64,000 bases of DNA from Hygrophila difformis (Eukaryota > Streptophyta > Magnoliopsida > Lamiales > Acanthaceae). Below are positions 22,701 to 33,700 of the stretch, in pieces. Each line of letters opens with the position of its first letter. The first letter of the stretch is position 1. The notes beneath the pieces were generated by a model that was not told where the DNA came from, did no database searches, and was given only the letters and a program-made list of their open reading frames with translations. The stretch is taken from positions 9,323,915 to 9,387,914 of the forward strand of contig JAOANR010000006.1 of assembly GCA_030278955.1 (NCBI GenBank). Direction: 5' to 3'. The translations under genes and the position numbers were made by a program.

Positions 22701-24422
22701 CTCAAGTACATATTCACGCAAAGAGAACTGAACTTGAGGCAAAGGAGATGGTTGGAACTGATCAAAGATTACGACCTAGAAGTTGCGTATCACGAGGGCA
22801 AGGCCAACGTCGTGGCCGACGCCTTGAGTCGAAAGGCACAACACGTCACGAACTCACTGGTGATACCGGCCGAGTTGTACAGAGATTTGGCGAAATTAAG
22901 CCTGGAACTGGTGCATCCCGGTACGGTAACCGAGGTCGTCAACGCAATGGTAGTAAGCCCTACCGTATACGAAGAGATACGACTCGCCCAGTCGGGTGAC
23001 GAACAGATGAAGGAAATAAGGAGAAGCATTGCCGAAGGAAAGGCAGAAGATTTCCAGATTCATGAGGACGGGAGCATCCGCTTCAGGGGAAGATGGTGTA
23101 TACCGCGGGAATCCATAGATCTAAAGAAGAAGGTGATGGAGGAAGGACATAGCACCCCCTACTCGGTCCACCCCGGAGGAGATAAGCTATACAAGGACTT
23201 GAAGAAAAATTATTGGTGGCCGAACATGAAAAGAGAGGTGGCCGAATTCGTGGCAAGGTGCCTTACCTGCCAGAAGATCAAGGCAGTACGGCAAAAGCCC
23301 TTAGGATTAATGCAACCATTAGAGATCCCAAGCTGGAAGTGGGATAGTATCTCTATGGATTTCGTTTCAGGGTTACCACGTTCGCCAAAAGGAATGAATA
23401 AGATCTGGGTGATCGTGGATAGGTTAACGAAGGCCGCCATTTTCATCCCGATGAAGGACACTTGGACAATGGACCAACTAGCAAGAGCGTACGTAGACAA
23501 TGTGGTGCGCCGGCACGGGGTGCCGCACGATATCATCTCTGATAGGGATAGCAGATTCGTCTCCCAGTTTTGGACCAAGCTGCAAGCAGCTCTGGGGACA
23601 CAGATAAAGATGAGTACGGCGTTCCACCCTATGACGGATGGACAGACGGAGCGAACTATACAGACGCTGGAGGACATGTTGAGGGCTTGTGTGTTGGAAT
23701 TCAAGGGAAGTTGGGAGCACCATTTACCATTGATCGAGTTCTCCTATAACAACAGTTACCATGCGAGCATCGGCATGGCGCCCTTCGAGGCACTATATGG
23801 ACGAAGATGCCGGAGCCCATTGAGTTGGGAAGAGAACGATCGAGTAATGACAGTAGGACCACAACTGGTGGAGGACATGGCTCAGCAAGTTAAGGTTATC
23901 CAGGGGAAGATAAGAGCCGCTCAGGACCGGCAAAAGAGTTATGCGAACGTGAGACGGCAGGACTTGGAATTTCAAGTCGGTGACAAGGTCATGCTAAAGG
24001 TCTCACCGATAAGAGGCGTAATGCGCTTTGGCAAGCGAGGGAAACTGAGCCCACGATACATAGGGCCGTATGAGATCCTCGAGAGAGTGGGGAATCTAGC
24101 GTACCGGCTAGCACTGCCGCCTCAACTAGCACGCGTCCACGACGTGTTTCACGTCTCCCAACTAAGGAAGTATGTGCCCGACGCATCGCATGTACTCCAA
24201 CCGGACGTAATCGAACTGGATGATGACTTAACCTATGAAGAAACCCCGGTGAAAATACTCGACCACAAGGAGAGGGTGACAAGGAATAAAACTGTAAGAA
24301 TGGTCAAGGTCTTGTGGTCCAACCACGAAATGGAGACGGCAACCTGGGAATTGGAAGCCAACATGCGACAACGTTACCCTACCCTCTTCCAAAACGACCG
24401 GACCACAGTTATGGAGACATAA
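19761..24422 (+). CDS. Gag-Pol polyprotein of Element 1, single open frame
   Basis: The first ATG in this frame gives 1553 residues starting [10 protein letters not shown]. In order: the Gag capsid-like domain (about 19980-20500); zinc knuckle [14 protein letters not shown], preceded by a shorter [13 protein letters not shown]; aspartic protease DSGASC (21057); reverse transcriptase with FIDD (22056-22067); RNase H (about 22490-22830) with HDLELAAVV; an HHCC integrase zinc finger (about 23160-23290); the DDE core with D near 23356, SDRDSRF near 23540 and the TERT glutamate near 23648; GPY motif; and a C-terminal truncated chromodomain ending at 24400. No stop or frameshift is visible, so the protein may be functional. 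Gag and Pol are fused without an intron or shift, unlike the two elements at 43-63 kb. Known role: particle formation, cDNA synthesis and integration. Confidence 0.92.
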   Translation: MAPRGRPRKFPATPNTHGTPGQPNEQAPNAEVPNPAGPMPNPTEGRLKNVEELLVALGNAYVNQGGAAAAPPPEARINYLVAVNPYRPSHYVGEEDPAKLEEWLRTFDKLLKAVRCPEGEKVHVASYYLGGEADDWWQATQGKLAEDDKPYSWNEFMELLRERFYPMSTKAALYEEFSSLKQGEKSVQEYYARFRELVRFAPRMVPTDGEKAQKFEMGLNLSIREVITGVYYPDLQSVYDRAVAVARVQQLKRKATGESSRGAQGPDKRNSDNRASNTIGGNNFRRGPNGNAQNNYGRNVNQGGRVPPCPRCGRPHLMRKCPQMGECFRCGRIGHRREECRTRLENIAKREDLVIGPNKPFNQGGRNGNNQGYRPLPNPNQQQNANPNQNQPANQGRPMGRLNVINQADIHEHGDVMTGTFHVLSTPLRVLFDSGASCSILSSRVVTELDLPKCETISLSIQLPSGEVITCSKRYNGIPIVIKNVEFFANLVEFNVRDFDVILGMDWLTRYKAVIECQKQKITLSKSRGKRVIFYSQPPKKSNKIVNVLKLGSLMRKGHTLYACYVHNLESEGVKIDNIPVVREYPDVFPDDVPGMPPERDLEFTIDLIPGTEPVSKAPYRMAPPEMKELKEQLEELLEKGYIRPSTSPWGAPVLFVKKKDGSLRLCIDYRGLNQVTIKNKYPLPRIEDLFDQLKGATVFSKIDLRSGYHQMRIAEKDIPKTAFRTRYGHYEFTVLSFGLTNAPAMFMNLMNNVFRGLLDKCVVVFIDDILVYSRDEEEHSEHLHKVLRILRENQLYGKLSKCDFWLREVTFLGHIVSASGVAVDPAKISAVTEWVPPKSPTEIRSFLGLAGYYRRFVPDFSKIARPLTQLLKKGVKYDWTGECEAAFQELKKRLTTAPVLALPSEHGDFEVYSDASREGLGCVLMQDQKVIAYASRQLKSHEQNYPTHDLELAAVVFALKIWRHYLYGRKCRMFTDHKSLKYIFTQRELNLRQRRWLELIKDYDLEVAYHEGKANVVADALSRKAQHVTNSLVIPAELYRDLAKLSLELVHPGTVTEVVNAMVVSPTVYEEIRLAQSGDEQMKEIRRSIAEGKAEDFQIHEDGSIRFRGRWCIPRESIDLKKKVMEEGHSTPYSVHPGGDKLYKDLKKNYWWPNMKREVAEFVARCLTCQKIKAVRQKPLGLMQPLEIPSWKWDSISMDFVSGLPRSPKGMNKIWVIVDRLTKAAIFIPMKDTWTMDQLARAYVDNVVRRHGVPHDIISDRDSRFVSQFWTKLQAALGTQIKMSTAFHPMTDGQTERTIQTLEDMLRACVLEFKGSWEHHLPLIEFSYNNSYHASIGMAPFEALYGRRCRSPLSWEENDRVMTVGPQLVEDMAQQVKVIQGKIRAAQDRQKSYANVRRQDLEFQVGDKVMLKVSPIRGVMRFGKRGKLSPRYIGPYEILERVGNLAYRLALPPQLARVHDVFHVSQLRKYVPDASHVLQPDVIELDDDLTYEETPVKILDHKERVTRNKTVRMVKVLWSNHEMETATWELEANMRQRYPTLFQNDRTTVMET

Positions 24423-24427
24423 CTGTA

Positions 24428-24812
24428 TTCTTAAGGGGGGGAGGGTGTAACACCCAAGGAAAACCAAATTCAAATTGTTTTGAACTACGTAATGACTTGA
24501 TCCCTTCACAGGGTACGTAGGCAACTTGGAAATTTCAATTCTGGGTTCAGTCAAACAATAATCAAATAATAATCAAACAATAACCAAACAACAATCAAAC
24601 AATAATCAAACAATAATCAAACAACAAACAATAATCAAACAATAATCAAACAATAATCAAACAATAATCAAACAACAAACGACGATCAACAGTCGAACAA
24701 TAATTCAATAACACAATATCACAAATAGTAAACAAAAAGGACCATAACTCTTCGCGCGAGAAAAGCCGAAGCACAACTTCGAGGACGAAGTTGATTCTTA
24801 AGGGGGGGAGAG
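24428..24812 (+). other. Duplicated polypurine tract and LTR-like start before the 3' LTR
   Basis: TTCTTAAGGGGGGGAGGG is followed at 24446 by TGTAACACCC, looking just like a polypurine tract and an LTR start. It is followed by 365 bases unrelated to the Element 1 LTR, including TTCACAGGGTACGTAGGCAA, a run of CAATAATCAAA units (24556-24700), and then the real tract TTCTTAAGGGGGGGAGAG at 24795-24812. Confidence 0.75.
24795..24812 (+). other. Polypurine tract of Element 1
   Basis: TTCTTAAGGGGGGGAGAG directly precedes the 3' LTR and would prime plus-strand DNA synthesis. Confidence 0.88.
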
Positions 24813-27800
24813 TGTAACACCCCAGATTTTTATCAACGTCCAAGTGTTGAAATATTTCCGAGAAGAAGAAAATAATTTATCAAAATAAATTATTGCTCGG
24901 AAATAAAACGCCGATAGATTTAAATTCAAAATGGAATAAAAGAGGGAAAGGAAGCCCGAAGACATTCCATGAATTGAGTAAAAATAATTGGAGTTAAGTT
25001 CATGAAGGAAAAGAATTTTAATTCCAAGAACCCGTGAAGTCGAATTACACGGGAATAAAAAGACGACGGATTAGAAGCCGACGAATCCGAGACCGACGGA
25101 CTTAAGATCTCAAACATGAAGTTCATTTGAGTCAAGATAAACTTAAGATAAGAATTTATGACCCGAGAATGACCCGAAAAATCGAGCCCGAAAACGTAAG
25201 AGAATAGAAGTCCGAAAGAGAGGAGGAAAAGCACGACGGATCGCACGACCCCGCCCGGACCGAAGTCCAGGCGTGTTTGGCGCGCTGTCCGCGCGGGATT
25301 TGGGAGAACCCCGCGCCAACCCCGCGTGGGTCGACAGACGCGTTTGTCGCGTTCGGTGGCGCGCACCCGGCGCGGCTTTTGGCCGATTCGCGCGCCAACC
25401 CCGCGCCAAGGTCCTGACAACAGCCATTGTCGCGTTTTGGCGACTTTCTTGCCATATTCCTTGACCCCAAGGTTGGGAATCCGATCTATCACGGGAGGGA
25501 ACATCATTTGGACGTTATGTAATCAATCATATCTCCATTTTCAGCCATTCTAATCAATCATTCACTCCCAAACTCTCCAAAAACTCTCTCTAAGCCAAAC
25601 ACCTTCCGGCGAACTTCCGGCGAACTTTCCGGCAACCAAATCCTACCAAGGTAGTGAGGAGATCAAGGATTTGCAAGCATTGGATTGTTGGTAAGGTGTC
25701 AATCAAGTTTCCTTATTGCTTTAAGATCATAATCAACCTTCTAACTTACGGATCCTTACTTGCAAACACGTTCGTAGCCAAAGGAGAAGAAGAACGTGTT
25801 GCGTAGATTCGTTCGTGGCGATTTTGGACAAATCGATCAACCTTAGAACGTTCAAGGAACTCACTCACTGTAAGTTGATAACTTACATATCAATACGGGT
25901 GGTTTGAAGACATCCGAAACATTGAATCTTAAACGAAACGTTAAAATCAAACCTAAAAACCCCAATCTACGTATTTTCTGAAATCCGAACAAAACTCTTA
26001 CTTCGAGCGTTCAAACCTGAAAACTCAAAACTAAGATTTTGATCCTAAGATCTCAAGCTATATTGTGTAAAAATTTCAGAATTTTTCATCAAGTTTTGAT
26101 ACCCCAAATCAAGTCGGACATATTCTGCATTTTTAAGAACTTTCAAAAATTTTCAGATTTCTTAACCGAACTTGATGAGCATATTTCTATCATTTCTAGT
26201 CCGAACCAATCTTCATGATCTAAACAAAAGTTATAGATCTATGAGTCTTGAATACCTCTGTAAAATTTCATGCATTTTCATCAAGTTTTGAAACCCCAAA
26301 TCGAATCGGACATATTCTGCGTTTTAAAGAATTTTCAAAAGTTCACAGATTTCTTAACCGAACTTGATGAGCTTATTTCTATCATTTCTAGTCCGATCCA
26401 ATCTTTGAGTTCTAAACAAAAGTTGCATATAATCATGTCTAGTATGTGCATATAAAATTTCAGAATTTTTGAAGCTCATTTGATATGTTAAAAAGTCAAA
26501 TCTTTGAGATGTGTCAAACCTGAATCCTGACAGCATACTATTTGAGTAGAAAACTTGATTTTTGACATGCTTCCCATCGTTTTTACGAAAAACTCAAAAC
26601 ATGAAAGTTGTTCATTGGGATGTTTTTGAGCTACTGTGAAAATTTCAGATCAATCGCCTAAGAAATGGATTTTTAAACTGAAAAGGCGTAAACTGTGACA
26701 TCGATCGATTTTTGAAATCTTTTAAACAACGATCGAAATCTTGTGATACGATAAAGCTATATTTTTGAAAATCCCGTTATACTAAAGTTGAAACAATATC
26801 GGTTACATAAAATCAGGGGGTGAGTGCTCTGCAGGGTGCCCTCCTAATTGTGCAATTTGTGCCAAAACGGCAATGACTATCACGCGCGAAAAATCAACAA
26901 AACGGCATCTTATATTTTGCCTATCCTCTCGAGTGTATCCGTATGGGTTACTCGAGGCTCGACGGAGCGGTACTGGATATGGCATATTTGGTCACAAGAG
27001 ACCAACTGCCTACCCTCTCGAGTGTATCCGTATGGGTTACTCGAGGCTCGACGGAGTGGTACTGGGTATGGCGTATCGGCTGCGGCCGCCGGATCACCGG
27101 CTAGATGATATGTTACTTATGAAATTGGCTGAGGCCGCCGGATCACCGGCTAACTGTTACTATTGATATCTGCCGTTATTATTTTGGCCTATCCTCTCGA
27201 GTGTATCCGTATGGGTTACTCGAGGCTTGACGGAGCGGTACTGGATATGGCGTATTTGGTCACAAGAGACCAACTGCCTACCCTCTCGAGTGTATCCGTA
27301 TGGGTTACTCGAGGCTCGACGGAGTGGTACTGGGTATGGCGTATCGGCTGCGGCCGCCGGATCACCGGCTAGATGATATGTTACTTATGAAATTGGCTGA
27401 GGCCGCCGGATCACCGGCTATCTATTGTTGAGATGATGGCGTAACGGGAAATATATTAAAAAGCTCAGATTTTATGAAATTGGCTGCGGCCGCCGGGTTG
27501 CCGGCTAAATTTAAATATCGTTTTGATGGTGGCGTATCGGTGAAAATTTTTAAAGCTCAAATTTTTATTTACTTTCTTACGGCATTAATCATGTTTTTAA
27601 ATCATGTCTTAAATAATTGCCCATGCCTAAGTTTTAAATTATGAAATTAATTGCGTCTTTAAAGTATGCATTATCTTCGCATTTTTAAAATAAAATGTTT
27701 TTATGAATGGCAAAAAGTTTTATCTTAATTACTAAAAATCTAACCCCTTTATTGCTACGTAAGGATTAACTTACTCAGTATTTTATAATACTGATAAAAA

Positions 27801-28166
27801 CCGTTGTTCATTTTTTTTCTGTTACAGAGTACGAAGCATGATCACTCATTGGGGGATCATTTTGGATACTTAGTTATTTATTTTACGTGACTTGCATGAA
27901 CGGGTCTGTTCAACCCGTGGTTTGGCCATGTCGGCCCTATATTTCAATTTCCGCTGCATACACTTTACTTCCGCTGCTATTTTATATATTCTCGCTGCAA
28001 CTCTGATGTAGTATTTTTAAATTATCTATGAATGGGCTACTTGAATATTTTAAATCCTGAAAAACCATAGCCTTACATCTCTATAGTAAGCTCGGAGAAA
28101 CCGTGTCTTGCTAGAGAGGTGTGGCGGTGGCATCCCGGCCTGGGTTATCAAATCCGGGGTGTTACA
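24813..28166 (+). mobile_element. 3' LTR of Element 1 (3354 bp)
   Basis: Same termini and length as the 5' LTR. Differences seen by eye lie early in the LTR (c/a near 15753), near 16397, two near 16980-16997, near 17247 and near 17817 (5' LTR coordinates). Confidence 0.95.
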
Positions 28167-28230
28167 AAAGTTACTCAGTCAATAGTAACAACTATGCAAA
28201 TGTTACAACTATATAAAAACGGAGGAAGTA

Positions 28231-28306
28231 TTTCTAAATAAACTAATTTATTTCAAATTGGCTAGAATAAGTTAATTCTGTTGAGTTATTTTGCCAAACA
28301 GGGTCA
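28231..28306. mobile_element. Older MITE (family A), right part of copy 1
   Basis: Continues the element begun at 15284 and ends TTGCCAAACAGGG. The stretch AAATAAACTAATTT here is the empty-site counterpart of the Helitron insertion in copy 2. Confidence 0.6.
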
Positions 28307-28380
28307 CAATAATTATGTTTATTCATTTTGTGGGTTTTTCTTATATTTCCCATTAAAAATAAGTGATTAGTAAAAAGTTT

Positions 28381-28545
28381 TTTTTTTTTTTGAAGCCATT
28401 GAAGGCCTGGAAAGGGTAGTGGGAGTCAATGCCACACAATTATAAAAGAGAATAAAAGGAAGGGATAGGGAGCCGTTGGGAGTCGAACCTTCAACCTTCC
28501 GTTGGAAGTCAAGGAACTCAACCACTTGGGTTGAGTCCCCATCCC
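28381..28545 (-). mobile_element. tRNA-derived SINE with 15-bp target duplication
   Basis: A T-run opens the minus-strand copy, and the tRNA-like head (GGGAGTCGAACCTTCAACC) and leading GGGTTGAGTCCCCATCCC close it. ATTAGTAAAAAGTTT occurs at both sides (28366-28380 and 28546-28560). Confidence 0.8.
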
Positions 28546-28728
28546 ATTAGTAAAAAGTTTATACGCACATTATTTCACTTATCACTTATTAATATATAAA
28601 TACTTCATATAATATGCATTATGTTTTTTATATATATATTACATTGTAATTACAAATATATTATTAATATAGTATTAATTATATTTAAATACCGTATTCA
28701 TATTAATTATATAATATTATGGGCATGT

Positions 28729-28910
28729 TTGGGAATTAGCTGTTAACTGATTATGTGAGTAATAAATTTTTTAAAATTAGCTGTTTGACAATTTTGAGGC
28801 AAATTTTTTGCCTATAATAAGCTAGTTCCAAAATGCTGCTATTTGCAGTGGTTTAAAAAATAGCTGATTGAATATTATTTTAAGGTATTTTGCCTTTTTA
28901 AATAAGCTAA
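28729..28910. mobile_element. Older MITE (family A), left part of copy 2
   Basis: Starts GGGCATGTTTGGGAATTAGC and matches copy 1 (15284 onward) for about 170 bases. It is interrupted by the Helitron; the right part resumes at 40789 with TTTAACTTAAAATGAATAG, corresponding to 28241 onward. Confidence 0.65.
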
Positions 28911-30755
28911 TCTATATATTAATAAAACCATTAGTGAACAACCTATCCTACATTTAATGTGGTGTCTCCATTTCAAATTTCTAATTTTTATAGATTTTGT
29001 ATTTTTTAACTTATTAATTTTAGAGTTTCTCATTTATTTATTTATTCATTATAGATTTTCAATTTTTGAAATATATGGATCAATTTATATGGAATCTCAT
29101 AATATTGTTCACTTTTAAAAAGATTTGAAAGATTTGAAATTTTAAATTTAAATAGATTTGAAAGATTTTGAATTTTAAATTTATATAGAATTTCCAATTC
29201 CAATTTATATATATTATATATAATTAATATGTACTTATATCATTCTAATTGTATATAAATACTTCTTCTATATTCAAATATTTTTTACGGACCCACTTTT
29301 CACACAGTTCAGTGTACATTTTAAATCATGAATAACTCAAGTTCAGTACAATTAAAACATCTAAAAGTTCGATATTTAAAAATTACACGACGAGACGAAT
29401 CTAAAAAGATCTCACTTTGTTATATTTTAACTTGTATAAGTATAATAAAACTTTAAGTGAAAGTTCGTGTGTAAATAGTAGTACATTTACAAATGTCAAC
29501 GACATTTGAATACGGAAGTAGTAATATGAAACTTATATATATATATATATTAAAGTATTAGTGAACAACCCATCATACATTTAATGTGGTGTCTCCATTT
29601 CAAATTTCTAATTTTTATAAATTTTTACAATTTTTAATTTATCAATTTTAGATTATTACATTTATTTATTTATTTAATATAGATTTTCATTTTTTGAAAT
29701 ATATGGAATTCCTACAATATCAACTTTTAAAAAGATTTGAAAATTGAAATTTTGCATATCTTATTTTATCTATATTATTTTGTATTTTTTAATTTAATAA
29801 TTTTAGATTTTCGCATATATTTATTTATCGATTATAGATTTTAGTCTATCATATATAAAATCTATATATTATAGATTTGAAATATGAAAATACTGAATCA
29901 TCTATATATTAATAAAACCATTAGTGAACAACCTATCCTACATTTAATGTGGTGTCTCCATTTCAAATTTCTAATTTTTATAGATTTTGTATTTTTTAAC
30001 TTATTAATTTTAGAGTTTCTCATTTATTTATTTATTCATTATAGATTTTCAATTTTTGAAATATATGGATCAATTTATATGGAATCTCATAATATTGTTC
30101 GCTTTTAAAAAGATTTGAAAGATTTGAAATTTTAAATTTAAATAGATTTGAAAGATTTTGAATTTTAAATTTATATAGAATTTCCAATTCCAATTTATAT
30201 ATATTATATATAATTAATATGTACTTATATCATTCTAATTGTATATAAATACTTCTAAAATATTCAAATATTTTTTACGGACCCACTTTTCACACAGTTC
30301 ACTGTACATTTTAAATCATGAATAACTCAAGTTCAGTACAATTAAAACTTCTAAAAGTTCGATATTTAAAAATTACACGACGAGACGAATCTAAAAAGAT
30401 CTCACTTTGTTATATTTTAACTTGTATAAGTATAATAAAACTTTAAGTGAAAGTTCGTGTGTAAATAGTAGTACATTTACAAATGTCAACAACATTTGAA
30501 TACGAAAGTAGTAATATGAAACTTATATATATATATTAAAGTATTAGTGAACAACCCATCATACATTTAATGTGGTGTCTCCATTTCAAATTTCTAAATT
30601 TTATAAATTTTTGCAATTTTTAATTTATCAATTTTAGATTATTACATTTATTTATTTATTTATTATAGATTTTCATTTTTTGAAATATATGGAATTCCTA
30701 CAATATCAACTTTTAAAAAGATTTGAAAAATTTGAAATTTTGCATATCTTATTTT
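28911..30755 (+). repeat. ~990-bp tandem duplication at the Helitron 5' end
   Basis: Unit 1 is 28911-29900. Unit 2 starts at 29901 with the same TCTATATATTAATAAAACC and continues past the solo LTR at 34500. Similarity is very high, with only scattered substitutions and AT-run length changes. Each unit includes a diverged Stowaway-like MITE (about 29274-29525 and 30256-30515). Confidence 0.8.
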
Positions 30756-33700
30756 TATAACATCCCGTAAAATTTAAAATTTAAAATTCATAGATATTCA
30801 AATTATTCTAAAATAATAATAATAATAATAATAATTCTCCTAAGTGTAATTTTTATTGAACATTAAATTAAAGAATGGGAAATTTTATTTTTGGAATAAG
30901 GATTATTCAATCAATCCCTAACAAGTACTGAGCTAAAATTTATATAATTAGAATTCTTTTTAAGCACAAGTATAATTAAATTATTTCATGAGCAAATATA
31001 TTTATTTTAGGTCCACTAGATTATGAGCATTTATTTTAGGATTTTAATTATTTCTTACATGTCGGCAGAAGACTTGGGAAAGTCATGGTAGGTACGATTT
31101 TAGTGATATTATTTAATTCTTATATGTACTAGTAGTTCATTTTCTTTTATTTTCATATCCGAACTAATCATGCATTATTAAGCATAAATTATTTGTGTTA
31201 TCGAGGTGAGGGCTAGAAATTTTTATAAAATTATTGTAGTAGGATATCAAGCTCATATTTATGTATCACACCAGTGCAAATTGGCATATTCTAAAATCAA
31301 TGAGGACAGAATGGTTGGGACAAGCTTCTTGAATTAATGGAGTCATCCGTTTATATATATGTAAAGCATGAAGAGTCTTTCCCTTATCTGCTAGCTCAAA
31401 GTTGTATTTAATGAGAAGGCCCCTATATATCAATACCCAAAATAAAATACTTGTCCCATCACTTGAGATAGTTGCAAGATTCATCCGTATGAAGAGGGAG
31501 CAAATAGACAAGGATCACGTGAGAGTTGGGTGTTGGAATTAAATTGACATTATGTGCATTTAAGAGTAGGAGATTGACAAATCTGATGGGCAAGAAATGG
31601 GTGTTACATCTCATCCATAAAAGTCCCAATTGCAGCCTCCTAAATCATTCCTATCGCTCCCTGCATTCATACAAATTTTATGACATTCTATTAGTGAGAG
31701 GATTTAGGGAAAGCTGTGGAAGTTATTGTTAAGAAGAGTCAGACTAGTATTCACGAAGATCTTGTGGTAAGTGCTCATATAGGACTGTTTTCCCTTGATC
31801 TAAGTTATATGAAATGTTCTAACAATAGGATTTTCTCTCATCTTCTTATTTCATGGCTACAAAGGAGTGTTGCTGTAATTCAAGGATTTTTCCGTAGATA
31901 CAAGGAACCTACGACCTACCAAACGACCATAGAATCTATTCTCTGTAAGTCTATTCCCATAATTTCAAATTTTAGAGCTTTTGGTCGAATGGTTTAGGAG
32001 ATACAAGAATCGGAGTATAAAACGTTCAAATCTGTCACTAAAGAACTCACCTTGCGCGTTTTCTGAAATCTAATAATTCGGATCTCTTCGGATCTTCAAA
32101 CGGAAAAATTAAACCTACAAAATTGTTCCTAACACTTTAAATAACATTGTGTCAAAATTTCATAAGTTTTTGTCTAAGTTTGAATCCCAAAATCGATCTG
32201 GATGGTTCTGCGTTTTTTTTGCTAATTTCAAAATCCTGACAGGTTTGAAATTCGAACTTAATCAGTTTTTTTTTAATAGATCCGATCATATTTAAGCTTT
32301 GTAATACAAATAAAACTTGTAGATAATTGTGTCTAGTTTATGCCTGTAAAATTTCATAATTTTTTTAGTTCATTTGCTATGTCAAACATTCGTTAAAAGA
32401 TGAATCGCCAAAGCTGTTTTCCTGACATTACAGGTTCTGTACAAAGGATTCAATTTTTGACTTGGTTCCGTACATTATTCTTTAAAACATAAAGAATAAA
32501 AGTTGTTCATAAATGTGTCTAGTACCTCTCTGTAAAATTTTGTGATTTTTAAAAGACGTACGTGAAAGTTATGATTTTTAAACCCACTAATGGTCAAGCA
32601 TCCGCTGTTACTGAGTTAGAATGAGTTTGGGGTTTTCTGAAATGCCCGTTTTTGTTCAAGTTAAGATATTCAAACCAAAAATGTTTCTTCATGAAAAATA
32701 TTTATCTATGTATGATCTACCTTCTGTAAAAATTTCAGAATTTATTTATGAGTTTTGATATTTTTAACACTCGTTGAAATGTAAGCCGTTGTTGTTGAAA
32801 TTCTGACAGCAAGTTAATTGTACAAAGATCACGATTTTTGAACTATTTCCGTACCTTATTTTTAAAAGTATAAAACATAAAAGTTGTTCATCTATGTGTT
32901 GAGTATCTACAGTTTAAATTTCAGAGCAATCGTCTTTCGTATGAATTTTTAAAGCTGTTTGGCGTAAACTGTGACGGAAGAAATGGTGATTTTGAACCCA
33001 TTATGAAATATTGATATGGGAGTTTATTGTTAAAAATAATATTTGGCATTTTGAATGCCCTTGTTATGAGATTACTCATCAAGATTGTTGAAAAATCTTT
33101 TAAAGAGAATATTATTTGCATAATTGTAAGTTAGGAAGAGGGATGATGGAGTAGAGTTGCAATTGGAGGCTTCTTGTGGAATATAGTTAAACAAGAAAAT
33201 TTAACTGCTCGTCGCCTGCATTGTGTTGTTAACCCCAAGTCTACGGTAACAGTAAGTGGATTTTTACTCTTTGGAGTAAGCCCAAATTTATTTTAGCTTA
33301 AGCATAAATTACATACCGCTTTATTATATTTTTAAATTTATGCTTATTGCTCCCTACTGTTTTTGGATTATTGGTATGCTATTTTTAATATGCCTTATAA
33401 ATTATAGCAACAATTCCTATGATTTTGGGAATTCCATTGTTACGGGGTTGGAACTGTGTGTGGATCTTGCTGCCACCGCCGCCGTTGTGTGCATACAATG
33501 CCACTCGGGAAAAGTGGGAAAACGGAACGATACCACTCCTTATTCCAAGTGGATGAAGGAAATTTCCTACCTTTACCACAACCCTTGAATGCGCATGTGA
33601 GACTGGGTATTCGATTCACGAACCCCTCTCAATTGGCATGTTGGCTGAGATAATTATATTTCTCGGTAACACATATTGTTATATTGTCTGTTCCTGGGAT

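Larger units (their letters stand above)
15664..28166 (+). mobile_element. Element 1: complete Ty3/gypsy chromovirus (Tekay/Del type), 12.5 kb
   Basis: Two equal LTRs, a 5-bp TSD, an initiator-Met tRNA primer site, one gag-pol frame without a stop, and a polypurine tract are all present. Domain order protease, reverse transcriptase, RNase H, integrase and a C-terminal chromodomain-like segment places it among plant chromoviruses; long LTRs and sequence type suggest Tekay/Del. About six LTR differences in 3354 bases (about 0.2%) imply a very recent insertion, and it looks potentially autonomous. Confidence 0.93.
15461..28228. mobile_element. Stowaway-like MITE hosting the LTR retrotransposon
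   Basis: Termini CTCCCTCCGTTTTT and AAAACGGAGGAAG are inverted and flanked by TA at 15459-15460 and 28229-28230. Without the retrotransposon and one TSD it is about 260 bp (15461-15663 plus 28172-28228). CTCCCTCCGT termini with a TA duplication are the hallmark of Stowaway (Tc1/mariner-related) MITEs. Confidence 0.8.

Noticed and set aside
29884..30108. 74-codon frame in the Helitron 5' region
   Set aside because: A/T-rich low complexity; the same frame in the tandem copy is not conserved as a protein.
33340..33660. Small plus-strand frames in the solo LTR
   Set aside because: No domain, short and overlapping in different frames within LTR sequence.
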